From Actinospineispora eucalypti (lineage in GTDB: Bacteria; Actinomycetota; Actinomycetes; Mycobacteriales; Pseudonocardiaceae): DNA of 64,000 nt. The notes beneath the pieces are model-generated. The model did not search any database and had not been told where the DNA came from. It saw nothing but the letters and a program-made list of their open reading frames with translations. Below, piece after piece: positions 42,749-50,198 of the stretch. The stretch lies in NCBI GenBank assembly GCA_014208095.1, contig JACHMT010000001.1, positions 1,798,001 through 1,862,000 of the forward strand, written 5' to 3'. Made by a program: the position numbers and the translations under genes. Each line of letters starts with the position of its first letter. Within the stretch, counting starts at the first letter, position 1.

Positions 42749-43013
42749 CGAGTCGCTACCGTATCGAATGGAACAGACCCGCACTGAAGGCACTTGATCG
42801 TTTGGATCGACCGGTACGCGTGCGGATCCTGCGGAAGGTTGAGTCGCTCGGGGCCGACCCGCGTCCGCCGGGCGTGCTCCGGTTGACCGGGCAGCGGGAG
42901 CTGTGGCGTTTGCGGTGGGTGACTATCGCGTCATCTACACGATCCAGGACAGCAAACTGATCATCACTGTGGTCGACGTCGGCGGCCGGGGAAGCATCTA
43001 CCGAGAGCTCTGA
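42745..43013 (+). pseudogene. RelE/ParE-family toxin, single-base frameshift
   Basis: From GTG 42745 the protein starts normally (RYRIEWNRPALKALDRLDRP, VLRLTGQRELWRLR). It then shifts into WVTIASSTRSRTAN and stops at 42960. Inserting one G after 42915 would restore RVGDYRVIYTIQDSKLIITV and a stop at 43011-43013, the usual RelE ending. The lost part carries the conserved RVGDYRVIY core, so the toxin as read is dead. It may be a true inactivation or a missed base in the sequence. Confidence 0.85.
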
Positions 43014-43095
43014 CCGCCCACGGCGGCGGACCGTCTCGCTGTTCGGGCCTTAATATTCTGTTGCAGTTATATTCCGGCCACAGTATATTAGCGGA

Positions 43096-43428
43096 GTGAC
43101 CAGCGCTTTCGAGGTGCTTGCCGAGCCGACCCGGCGACGGATGCTGGACCTGCTGCTCGAGCGGCCCCGGCTGGTCGGCGAGCTGACCGAAGAGCTCGGG
43201 CTGAGCCAGCCGGGTACCTCGAAGCACCTGAAGGTGCTGCGCGAGGCCGGCCTGGTACGGGTCCGCCCGGATGCGCAGCGCCGCTGGTACGAGCTGCGCC
43301 CGGCACCGCTGGCCGAGCTGGACGCCTGGCTGGCGCCCTACCGCCGGTACTGGGAGTCGCAGCTCGACGCGTTGGAGAGCTACCTGGACCGCATGCCCGA
43401 CGACCCCGATGGAGAGGACCCAGCATGA
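43096..43428 (+). CDS. ArsR-family winged-helix regulator
   Basis: 110 residues from GTG 43096. FEVLAEPTRRRMLDLLLERP and the helix-turn-helix LGLSQPGTSKHLKVLREAGLVRVR are textbook ArsR/SmtB without metal-binding Cys. It overlaps the SRPBCC gene; this gene pair is very common in actinobacteria. The unusually AT-rich 43045-43092 stretch just upstream (TTATATTCC, AGTATATTAG) should hold its promoter and operator. Confidence 0.93.
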   Translation: MTSAFEVLAEPTRRRMLDLLLERPRLVGELTEELGLSQPGTSKHLKVLREAGLVRVRPDAQRRWYELRPAPLAELDAWLAPYRRYWESQLDALESYLDRMPDDPDGEDPA

Positions 43429-44291
43429 CCGACACCTCGCTGTACGCGGACGGCGACCGCACCGCCATCCGGATCGAGCGCCGGCTCGGCCACCCGCCGG
43501 AGAAGGTGTGGCGGGCGCTCACCGAGCCGTCGCACCTGAACCAGTGGTTCCCGTTCGACGTGGAACCCGAGCTGGTCGTGGGCGGCGCGGTGCGCTTCGC
43601 GGAGAAGGGCGAAGGCCAGACCCTGAGCGGCAAGATCACCGAGCTGGACCCGCCCAGGGTCATCGCCTACACCTGGGAGGAGGACCACCTGCGCTGGGAG
43701 GTGCGGCCCTCGGACGGGGGCAGCCTGCTGGTGCTCACCCACACCGTGGCCGACCACTACGGTTCGGCCAGCTTCGCCACCGGCTGGCACGCCTGCATCG
43801 ACGGCATGCTGGACGTGCTGGCCGGGCGCCCGGTCGCGGATCCGGACCGGGCCGCGATGGACGCGGGTCACGAGCGGTTCATCGGCGTCCTCGGGCTGGA
43901 CGCGGGGACCGTGGACAACACCGGCGAGGGTTGGCGGGTGCGGTTCGAGCGGCAGTTGGTCCGGCCGGCCGAGGCGGCCTGGGCGGCGCTGGTCGGCCCG
44001 TCCGTCCCGGTGGTGGGTGGGCCGGTGCCGGACGGTTGCCTGGTGGCCGAGTTCGCCGCCGGGCCGGTGGCCGAGTCGCGGGCCGGCGAGGCGCTGGCCT
44101 ACGACTGGCTGTTCGACGGTGCGCCGGCCGGCGGGGTGCGCATCGAACTGGGCCAGGGCACCGGACACGGCGCCCGGCTGGTCCTCACCCAGACCGGCCC
44201 GGCCGACCGCACCGCCGAACGCGACGCCGCCCTCAAGCTCTGGCGCGACCGCATCGAGCGCCTGGCCGCCGACCTGGCGGTCGGCTCGTGA
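43425..44291 (+). CDS. SRPBCC (AHSA1/START-like) protein, duplicated domain
   Basis: 288 residues. First domain: RRLGHPPEKVWRALTEPSHLNQWFPFDVE and GGSLLVLTHTVADH, the AHSA1 pattern. The second half (VRFERQLVRPAEAAWAALVGP, ARLVLTQTGPADR) repeats the fold in degenerate form. These cavity proteins bind small hydrophobic ligands. It overlaps and is surely co-transcribed with the ArsR gene. Ligand unknown. Confidence 0.88.
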   Translation: MTDTSLYADGDRTAIRIERRLGHPPEKVWRALTEPSHLNQWFPFDVEPELVVGGAVRFAEKGEGQTLSGKITELDPPRVIAYTWEEDHLRWEVRPSDGGSLLVLTHTVADHYGSASFATGWHACIDGMLDVLAGRPVADPDRAAMDAGHERFIGVLGLDAGTVDNTGEGWRVRFERQLVRPAEAAWAALVGPSVPVVGGPVPDGCLVAEFAAGPVAESRAGEALAYDWLFDGAPAGGVRIELGQGTGHGARLVLTQTGPADRTAERDAALKLWRDRIERLAADLAVGS

Positions 44292-44338
44292 GTGCCGAGT
44301 GACGCCATAGCGGTCATCGCCACTCACGAGGGCGAGCG

Positions 44339-45103
44339 TCAGCTCGCCCAGGAAGGTTTGCGCTTCTCCAGGAAGGCCTGGATGCCTTCCTGCGCCTCCG
44401 GCGAGGCGAAACGCTCGGCGGAGAAGGCGCTCATGGCGGCCAGGTCGTCCGCGATGGTGGCGGTCACGGCGCGGCGCAGCAGCTCCTTGGTGCCGGCCAG
44501 CGCGGACGGGGCACCCAGGCGCAGCATGCCGGCGTACCTCGCCACCTCGGCGTCCAGCGTCTCGGCCGGCACTGCCTTGGTGATCAGCCCGATCTCCGCC
44601 GCGCGCCGGGCGGAGAAGGTCTCCCCGGTCAGCGCCAACTCGTGCAGCGCCGACGGGTCCACCTTGGGCACCAGCGGAACCGTGATCACCGCCGGGATCA
44701 CGCCGATGCGCACCTCGGTGAGCGCGAACGACACCCCCTCGGCGGCCAGGGCGAAGTCGCTGCACGCCACCAGGCCGAGGCCGCCGGCGCGGGCCGGGCC
44801 GGCCAGCCGGGAGATCACCGGCTTGGGTGAGGTCCAGATGGTCCGCAGCAGCTCGGGGACCTCGTTCACGCCCTGGTTGCTCACCCCGGCGCCCCGCGAC
44901 TCCTTCAGGTCCATGCCGGCGCAGAACACCGTGCCGGTGTGCGTCAGCACGACGACCCTGGTCTCGGCGGAGTCGATCGCCGTGCGCAGGTGGCCGAGCA
45001 GCTCGCCGCGCAGCTGGGCGGACAGCGCGTTGCGGTTGGCCGGCGAGTCCAGGGTGACGGTGGCAACGCCGGGGTCGATCTCCAGATGCACGAGTTCGGT
45101 CAT
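44339..45103 (-). CDS. Enoyl-CoA hydratase/isomerase
   Basis: 254 residues, crotonase fold. Oxyanion segments VFCAGMDLKES and AGGLGLVACSDFALA are seen, and the usual region EVRIGVIPAVITVPL carries the second catalytic position. It acts on acyl-CoA double bonds, in beta-oxidation or side-chain catabolism. It stands alone between convergent and divergent neighbours. Confidence 0.92.
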   Translation of the reverse strand: MTELVHLEIDPGVATVTLDSPANRNALSAQLRGELLGHLRTAIDSAETRVVVLTHTGTVFCAGMDLKESRGAGVSNQGVNEVPELLRTIWTSPKPVISRLAGPARAGGLGLVACSDFALAAEGVSFALTEVRIGVIPAVITVPLVPKVDPSALHELALTGETFSARRAAEIGLITKAVPAETLDAEVARYAGMLRLGAPSALAGTKELLRRAVTATIADDLAAMSAFSAERFASPEAQEGIQAFLEKRKPSWAS

Positions 45104-45123
45104 GCCGGGACGTTAGCGCGTGT

Positions 45124-46179
45124 TCACGGCGGCGGCCCGGTGGTCGTGCCGATCCGCACCCGCACCGGCAGGGTGCGGTCGGCCGGTTGGCCGCCGGCCA
45201 GCAGCTCCATCACGGCGGCCGCGCCGAGCCGCCCCTTCTCGTCCGACGGCTGGACCACGGTGGACAGCAGCTCGGGCGCGAGCCACGGCAGGTCGGCGCC
45301 GTCGAAGCCGGCGATGCTCACGTCCTCGGGCACCCGCAGGCCCAGCTCGCGGGCCGCGCGGAGCACCCCGGCGGCCAGGATGTCGCTCTGCGCCATGACC
45401 AGCGTGGGCCGCGAGTCGGCCGGCACGTCCAGCACGATCCGGCCGGCGATGGCGCCCTCGTCGACCGAGTTGCTCGCGGTCTCGATCGCCGGCACCCGGC
45501 CGAACACCTCGAACACGCCGTCCAGCCGGTGCCGCACATCCCGGTAGTGGTTGCGCGTGCGCCAGCCGTCGTCGATCCAGCCCCGGGTGCCGTCCAGGCG
45601 CAGCGGCATGGTCACCGTGGCCACCCGGCGGTGGCCCAGCCGGTGCAGCTCGCGGGCCAGCTCGGTGATGCCGGACAGCTCCTCGATGTCGATCAGCGTG
45701 ACCCCGTCCACCACCGGGCCGTCCAGTGCCACCAGCGGCACCCCGCGCTGATGCAGCAGCTCCAACGCCGGGTCGCCCTCCTGGCCGCAGGTGGCGAAGA
45801 TCGCCGCGTCCAGCGGGATACGCCCGAGCTGCTCCAGCCCGGGCCGGCCGGTGTCGCCGGGCAACAGCAGCAGCCCGACGCCGTGCGGACCCAGGCCCTC
45901 GGCGATGCCGTCCAGCAGCTGCACGGCCACCGGGTCGCGGAAGGCGTAGAGCAGCCGCTCGCCGATGAACGCGCCGACCACTCCGCTGCGGCCCCGGCGC
46001 AGCGAGGCGGCCAGCGGGTCGGGCCCGGCGTAGCCGAGCTCACGCGCGGCGGTGAACACCCGCTCGCGGGTCTCGGCGGCGACCTTCGGGCTGCCGGCGA
46101 AGGCCAGCGAGGCGGTGGACGGGGAGACGTTGGCGCGCGCGGCCACCGAGGCCAGGGTCGGTCGCGGGTGTGCTGCCAC
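45124..46179 (-). CDS. LacI-family transcriptional regulator
   Basis: 351 residues from GTG 46179. HTH: TLASVAARANVSPSTASLAFAGSPKVAAETRERVFTAA. The sugar-binding-protein-like effector domain follows (GVVGAFIGERLLYAF, VSIAGFDGADLPWLAPELLSTVVQP). A LacI-type operator lies 45 bases upstream, shared with the divergent membrane-protein gene. The effector sugar is unknown. Confidence 0.92.
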   Translation of the reverse strand: MAAHPRPTLASVAARANVSPSTASLAFAGSPKVAAETRERVFTAARELGYAGPDPLAASLRRGRSGVVGAFIGERLLYAFRDPVAVQLLDGIAEGLGPHGVGLLLLPGDTGRPGLEQLGRIPLDAAIFATCGQEGDPALELLHQRGVPLVALDGPVVDGVTLIDIEELSGITELARELHRLGHRRVATVTMPLRLDGTRGWIDDGWRTRNHYRDVRHRLDGVFEVFGRVPAIETASNSVDEGAIAGRIVLDVPADSRPTLVMAQSDILAAGVLRAARELGLRVPEDVSIAGFDGADLPWLAPELLSTVVQPSDEKGRLGAAAVMELLAGGQPADRTLPVRVRIGTTTGPPP

Positions 46180-46219
46180 GGCCAAGACCGTAGTCGTTGC
46201 CTTGACTTGCCATGTCGTT

Positions 46220-46236
46220 AAGTGGAGCGCTACAGT
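46220..46236. promoter_or_regulatory. LacI-type operator candidate
   Basis: TGGAGCGCTACA resembles the actinobacterial LacI/CebR operator TGGGAGCGCTCCCA around the AGCGCT core. It lies between the LacI gene and the start at 46244. Confidence 0.5.
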
Positions 46237-46243
46237 TGCCAAC

Positions 46244-46702
46244 ATGGAAACTCAATCCTCCACACCTGACCCGACCGCCGCCAAGGCCGCCCTGCGGGAC
46301 GTGCACATCGCCCGCGACCGCCTGGCCGACCGAATCGAAACGCCCTGGTGGTACCGGGTGGCCCTGGGTCTGTCCATGGCCTTCACCTTCATCGCCATCG
46401 GCAGCGGCAGCGAACCCGTCGCGCTGATCGGCGGGATCGTCGGCTGCGCGGTGATCCCGTCCGTGCTGATGTGGGCGGCCAGTCGCTCCACCGGCGTGTC
46501 CATGGACCGCTACCGTTCGGCGCCGGCGAACCTCTACGCCCTCGGGCTGTTCGCGCTCGCCGGGCTCGGCCTGTGGCTGCGCTTCGGGCTGGGGCTGACC
46601 TGGGCGATGATCCCGGCCGGACTGCTCGCGCTGGCTCTCACCCTGGTCATGGAGCCGCGGATCGACGTGGCCGCGCGGGGCAACCTGCGGTCCGACCGGT
46701 GA
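46244..46702 (+). CDS. Small four-helix membrane protein
   Basis: 152 residues. Soluble N-terminus, then hydrophobic segments VALGLSMAFTFIAIG, VALIGGIVGCAVIPSVLM, LYALGLFALAGLGLWL and WAMIPAGLLALALTLVM. Not a named family. It overlaps the small winged-helix gene (GTGA), and this pair is common in actinobacteria. Confidence 0.85.
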   Translation: METQSSTPDPTAAKAALRDVHIARDRLADRIETPWWYRVALGLSMAFTFIAIGSGSEPVALIGGIVGCAVIPSVLMWAASRSTGVSMDRYRSAPANLYALGLFALAGLGLWLRFGLGLTWAMIPAGLLALALTLVMEPRIDVAARGNLRSDR

Positions 46703-47013
46703 GCGGGCGCACTCCCGAGCCGGTCTTCGACGAGGTCATCCACGCGGCCAACCGGCTGCAGATCTGCGCCATGCTGGCCTCCGTCGACTCGCTCGCGTTC
46801 GCGGCGGTACGGGACGCGCTGGAGGTCAGCGACCCGGTGCTGAGCAAGCACGTCAAGATCCTGCAGGAGGCGGGCTACGTGTCGATGACCAAGGCTCCGT
46901 CCGGCTCTCGCATCCGCACCTGGCTGTCCCTCACTCCGGCCGGCCGTGCCGCCCTGGAGGGGCACCTGGCCGAACTGCGGCGGATCGCCGCGCTGGCCAG
47001 CGCCGAGGTGTGA
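46699..47013 (+). CDS. MarR/PadR-like single winged-helix regulator
   Basis: 104 residues from GTG 46699. VIHAANRLQICAMLASVDS followed by the helix-turn-helix VSDPVLSKHVKILQEAGYVSMTKAP and a wing. This matches the short 'transcriptional regulator' family that accompanies small membrane proteins in actinobacteria. It probably autoregulates the pair. Confidence 0.88.
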   Translation: MSGRTPEPVFDEVIHAANRLQICAMLASVDSLAFAAVRDALEVSDPVLSKHVKILQEAGYVSMTKAPSGSRIRTWLSLTPAGRAALEGHLAELRRIAALASAEV

Positions 47014-47167
47014 GTGTCACCCGCTGTAATGGCTAGTTTACCCGACTCACGCTGCGTAGCGCTTCGCTAAGTTCGCCCTAAGAAAGACTTGAGTCTGTGG
47101 TCCCAATCACCGCCCCCTGCTAACTTCCCGTTAAGCAAAAGACAGGCTTCGGCTTGAGGGGGCATCC

Positions 47168-48343
47168 ATGGCGGTCGACCTTTTGGTTGAGCGTTTGACT
47201 TTACCGGAATTGCTCGGTGGGTCGAATTCTCAGAAAGTGTCAACCGGTGAATCGGCCGGCGGTATAACGCCACTCAGTCTGGACGCAAATCCGGTGGTGG
47301 AGCGATTCCTCACCGGACTTGGATTCGGCGTTTTCGACCGATCGGGGCTGACCGCGCCTTACGGCCGCAACGACGTCTGGGCCGGCCCGACCAGCACCGG
47401 GGACCAGATTTTCGTCAAACGGCTCAGCGGCCGCACGGCGGACGTGGTGGCCCGGATGCGCCGGCTGCACCTGTTCGAGGAGGTGTTCCGGGCGCAGCCG
47501 GGCCGCCCGTTCGACGTCCCGGAGTACCTCGGCCGGGACCTCGAGCACGGGCTCGTCGCCTACCGGATGATCACCGGCGCGACCGGTGGTGCCGGCCGGA
47601 TGGTGGACGAGACGTTCGACGACGCGATGGCCCGGCAGACCGGTGAGGCGGTTGCCTCGGTGCACGCGATGGTGGTTCCCGATGGCATCCAGCTGGACGG
47701 TTCGCTGCCCGATCTGCCGTCACTCGACCTGGTCAACGGCCTGCCACTGGCCGTTTACGAGAACGTCAGCCACGGCGAGCTGGAGGCCTGGCGGCTGCAG
47801 CAGAACGACCTGCCCTTGGTGCGTGCGCTGGCCGGGCTGCGCCAGCGGGAGGTGCTGGCGACCCGGGTGCCGGCGCACTGCGACCTGCGGGTGGACCAGC
47901 TGTTGTTCTCCGGCGGTCGCCTGGTGCTCACCGACTGGGAGGAGTTCCGGCTGGCCGACCCGGCGCGCGACGTGGGCAGCTTCGCCGGCGAGTGGCTCTA
48001 CCGCTCGGTGCTGGACATCGTCACTCCGCGCGGCGGGGCGAGCCCCGACGGCGTCGGCCTCGACCACCACGCGGTGCTGCGTCTCGGTGTCGCCAAGCTC
48101 GAGCGGCTGCGCCCCAGAATTGAGAGTTTCTGGTCCGGTTACCGTTCGGTCAGCGAGTCGGTAAATAGTGACTTCATGGTTCGGGCCACCGCCTTTGCCG
48201 GCTGGCACATGCTCGATCGGTTACTTGCCGGTAGTGCCTACCGGGGACTGTTGTCGGGAATTGAACGAGCCGCCGCTGGGATCGGTCGGAACGTTTTGTT
48301 GAACCCTGAACGGTTCGCTTCCGCGATCGGCCTGGCCAGCTGA
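47168..48343 (+). CDS. APH-fold phosphotransferase of a class V-lanthipeptide/thioamitide-like cluster
   Basis: 391 residues from ATG 47168 (GAGGGGG upstream). The kinase lobe has IFVKRLSGRTADVV with the ATP-binding Lys. The catalytic loop reads HCDLRVDQLL (standard HGDxxxxN, so His and Asp are kept and Asn is Gln) and the metal motif is LTDWEEF. In thioviridamide and lexapeptide pathways such proteins (TvaC, LxmK) act with a HopA1-like protein to dehydrate Ser/Thr of the precursor. The HopA1-like gene overlaps by one base here and precursor genes follow, which supports that role. The 154 bases upstream are less GC-rich and should hold the cluster promoter. Confidence 0.85.
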   Translation: MAVDLLVERLTLPELLGGSNSQKVSTGESAGGITPLSLDANPVVERFLTGLGFGVFDRSGLTAPYGRNDVWAGPTSTGDQIFVKRLSGRTADVVARMRRLHLFEEVFRAQPGRPFDVPEYLGRDLEHGLVAYRMITGATGGAGRMVDETFDDAMARQTGEAVASVHAMVVPDGIQLDGSLPDLPSLDLVNGLPLAVYENVSHGELEAWRLQQNDLPLVRALAGLRQREVLATRVPAHCDLRVDQLLFSGGRLVLTDWEEFRLADPARDVGSFAGEWLYRSVLDIVTPRGGASPDGVGLDHHAVLRLGVAKLERLRPRIESFWSGYRSVSESVNSDFMVRATAFAGWHMLDRLLAGSAYRGLLSGIERAAAGIGRNVLLNPERFASAIGLAS

Positions 48344-49365
48344 TGGGTGGCCTGAATAGCGTCGCCGAAACTAATTCGGTGGCCGCTGCGGCGGAGTGTG
48401 TCGAGCTGAGTGAAGACCTCCTCAGCGGCCGGGTTGGTCACCGTGAGTTGACGGCGGACAGCCCCCGTGAGCTCCAGGCCAAGATGGCGGCGGCGGTGTA
48501 CGACGTGCTGCACGCCGGCCAGGGACCCCGGCCGCCGGGGCACCCCCTGCAGCTGCGCGACCGGGAGTTCGAGGAGCAGCTCGGTGGGCGCTGCGCGCAC
48601 CGCACCACCCCGGTGCGCGGCCGGGTGTGCGAGCCGGTGATACCCGCGCTGGCCGGCCCGGAGGGCTGCGTCCTGGTGGAGCACGCCGGGGTGCGGATCT
48701 GGGTGCCGGCCCAGGTGTTGGAGGCGGACGAGCCGGGCCCGCGGGTGCGCCCCGGCGGCACCGCGCCGGGCAGCCCGGTCCGGTTCAGCCACGCGGCGAT
48801 CCGGCCCGCGCTTTCCCCCGGGTTCTACGTGCTGGACGGCAGCCGGGGTGCCGGGTGGGCCGAGCCGATGCTGCGGGTCTACGTGCACCTGGTCGACCCG
48901 TCGGCCGCGCTGGACGTGTGGCAGGCGGCGGTGGCCGGGCTGGAGGAGGGCGGCGCCGAGTACCGCGTCAAGATCCTCTCCGCGCCGGAGCTGTACCCGA
49001 GGCGGGACTCGCTGGTCATGTACCTGCCGTCGGCCCATTGGGGGGTGTTGCCCGGCCTGGTGGACCGCCTGGCCGGGCAACCGGGCCTGGGCGAGGAGAC
49101 CTCGCTGTTCGCCGAGCGACTTGCGCCCGGCATCGCGCTGGCCTTCGAACCCGCCGACCCCGACCCGAACCGCCGGGGCCTCAGCTTCGGCCAGCACCGG
49201 GCCTCGGTGCTGATCGAGGCGCTGTTCCGGGCGGCGCGGACCGGCGCCGACCGCGGCGTTGCGGTCACCGAGGCATTCCTGGCCGCGCACATCGACCCGG
49301 CCAGGCCGTACCGCAACACCGACTCACCGGTGCACCAGATCGCCCGCTCGACCGAGCACGGCTGA
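48343..49365 (+). CDS. HopA1-like protein (predicted dehydration lyase/partner)
   Basis: 340 residues. The C-terminal two thirds show the HopA1 pattern: MLRVYVHLVDPSAALDVWQ, YRVKILSAPELYPRRDSLVM, SLFAERLAPGIALAFEP and SFGQHRASVLIEALF. HopA1-family proteins (TvaD, LxmY) are markers of thioamitide and class V lanthipeptide clusters and are thought to eliminate phosphate to give dehydro residues. It starts one base inside the kinase gene. Precursor genes begin 93 bases later. Confidence 0.88.
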   Translation: MGGLNSVAETNSVAAAAECVELSEDLLSGRVGHRELTADSPRELQAKMAAAVYDVLHAGQGPRPPGHPLQLRDREFEEQLGGRCAHRTTPVRGRVCEPVIPALAGPEGCVLVEHAGVRIWVPAQVLEADEPGPRVRPGGTAPGSPVRFSHAAIRPALSPGFYVLDGSRGAGWAEPMLRVYVHLVDPSAALDVWQAAVAGLEEGGAEYRVKILSAPELYPRRDSLVMYLPSAHWGVLPGLVDRLAGQPGLGEETSLFAERLAPGIALAFEPADPDPNRRGLSFGQHRASVLIEALFRAARTGADRGVAVTEAFLAAHIDPARPYRNTDSPVHQIARSTEHG

Positions 49366-49458
49366 TGCGGTTGCAGGGCGTGCACCGCGTGCGTGCACGT
49401 CCTGTTCGCGGATCAGCAATCGGCGAACGAAAAGTAATTATCAGAGGGGAACACAGAA

Positions 49459-49656
49459 ATGGACAACCAGCTGAATCTCGTCGACCTGGTGGCCGGCTAC
49501 CAGGCCTACACCAGCGTCGACGAGCTGAACGTGGCCGCGGCGGTGGACGCCCCGGCGACCAGCCCGGTGTGCGCGGCCTCCGTGGCCAGCTCGGGCTGGT
49601 GCGCGGGCGCCGCCGGCGGGGCCGCCGCCGGTATCTCCTACCACCTGGGCTGCTGA
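49459..49656 (+). CDS. RiPP precursor peptide 1 (C-terminal Cys type)
   Basis: 65 residues, ATG 49459 with GAGGGG upstream. The leader (LNLVDLVAGYQAYTSVDELN) is shared in pattern with the next two peptides. The core begins around residue 33-34 (PATSPVC) and holds Cys38, Cys48 and a C-terminal Cys65. The end, Ser60-YHLG-Cys65, has the Ser/Thr-x4-Cys spacing used for aminovinyl-cysteine rings in thioamitides and class V lanthipeptides. A Cys decarboxylase gene is present at 56189. Thr34, Ser35, Ser41, Ser44, Ser45 and Ser60 are possible dehydration sites. Confidence 0.85.
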   Translation: MDNQLNLVDLVAGYQAYTSVDELNVAAAVDAPATSPVCAASVASSGWCAGAAGGAAAGISYHLGC

Positions 49657-49657
49657 G

Positions 49658-49834
49658 ATGGAACAGGATCTGCTGGTTCAGGAGATGATCACCGGTTACC
49701 GCGCCTACGCGGAGCCGGAGGAGTTCGAGATGGCCGCCTCCGTGGCGGCGCCCGCGACCTCGCCGTTCTGCGGTGCGGCCGCGAGCTTCCTGTTCAGCTA
49801 CGCCACCACCTACGGCCCGGGCACCAGGCGCTGA
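49658..49834 (+). CDS. RiPP precursor peptide 2 (no terminal Cys)
   Basis: 58 residues starting one base after the stop of peptide 1. Leader MEQDLLVQEMITGYRAYAEP then EEFEMAASVAAPATSPFC; the core continues GAAASFLFSYATTYGPGTRR. The only Cys is residue 38, in the same place as in peptide 1. It is nearly identical to peptide 3 through residue 40, a recent duplication. It has no C-terminal Cys, so no aminovinyl-cysteine can form at the end. Confidence 0.85.
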   Translation: MEQDLLVQEMITGYRAYAEPEEFEMAASVAAPATSPFCGAAASFLFSYATTYGPGTRR

Positions 49835-49859
49835 CCCGGACCGAGGGAGGGAGACGGAA

Positions 49860-50033
49860 ATGGAACAGGACCTCCTGGTTCAGGAGATGATCACCGGTTA
49901 CCGCGCCTACGCGGAGCCGGAGGAGTTCGAGACGGCGGCCTCCGTGGCGCCGCCGGCGACCTCGCCGTTCTGCGGTGCGGTGGCCAGCTTCATGGTCAGC
50001 TACGTGACCACCTACGGCCCGGGCAAGGGCTGA
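49860..50033 (+). CDS. RiPP precursor peptide 3 (duplicate of peptide 2)
   Basis: 57 residues, ATG 49860 after GAGGGAGGGAG. The leader matches peptide 2 and the core is TSPFCGAVASFMVSYVTTYG plus PGKG, with one Cys (38) and Ser/Thr at 34, 35, 43, 47, 50 and 51. Differences from peptide 2 are concentrated in the core, as expected for precursor diversification. Confidence 0.87.
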   Translation: MEQDLLVQEMITGYRAYAEPEEFETAASVAPPATSPFCGAVASFMVSYVTTYGPGKG

Positions 50034-50051
50034 TCTCTCGGTAAGTAGGCC

Positions 50052-50099
50052 GGCCGGCACGCCTGATTACGTCCCCTGTCGCGATCAGCCGTGCCGGCC
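50052..50099 (+). terminator. Strong hairpin between precursor and enzyme genes
   Basis: GGCCGGCACGCCTGAT and ATCAGCCGTGCCGGCC pair at 15 of 16 positions with a 16-base loop, starting 19 bases after the last precursor. No U-run. It may partly terminate transcription so precursors exceed enzymes, or protect the precursor mRNA 3' end. Confidence 0.75.
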
Positions 50100-50145
50100 C
50101 GGTCCCACCTGCCCAAATCACCGTCGGCGAAGCCGGCGGGCTGGG

Positions 50146-50170
50146 GCGGGCGCCCAGTTCGGCGCCCGAC
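50146..50170. repeat. Type A palindromic repeat upstream of the methyltransferase
   Basis: GCGGGCGCC, centre CAGTTC, GGCGCCCGAC, preceded by a GCCGGC-type piece at 50130. This is the only type A copy found between genes. Confidence 0.8.
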
Positions 50171-50198
50171 GGCGACACAGCCCCGAAGGAGGCCAAGG

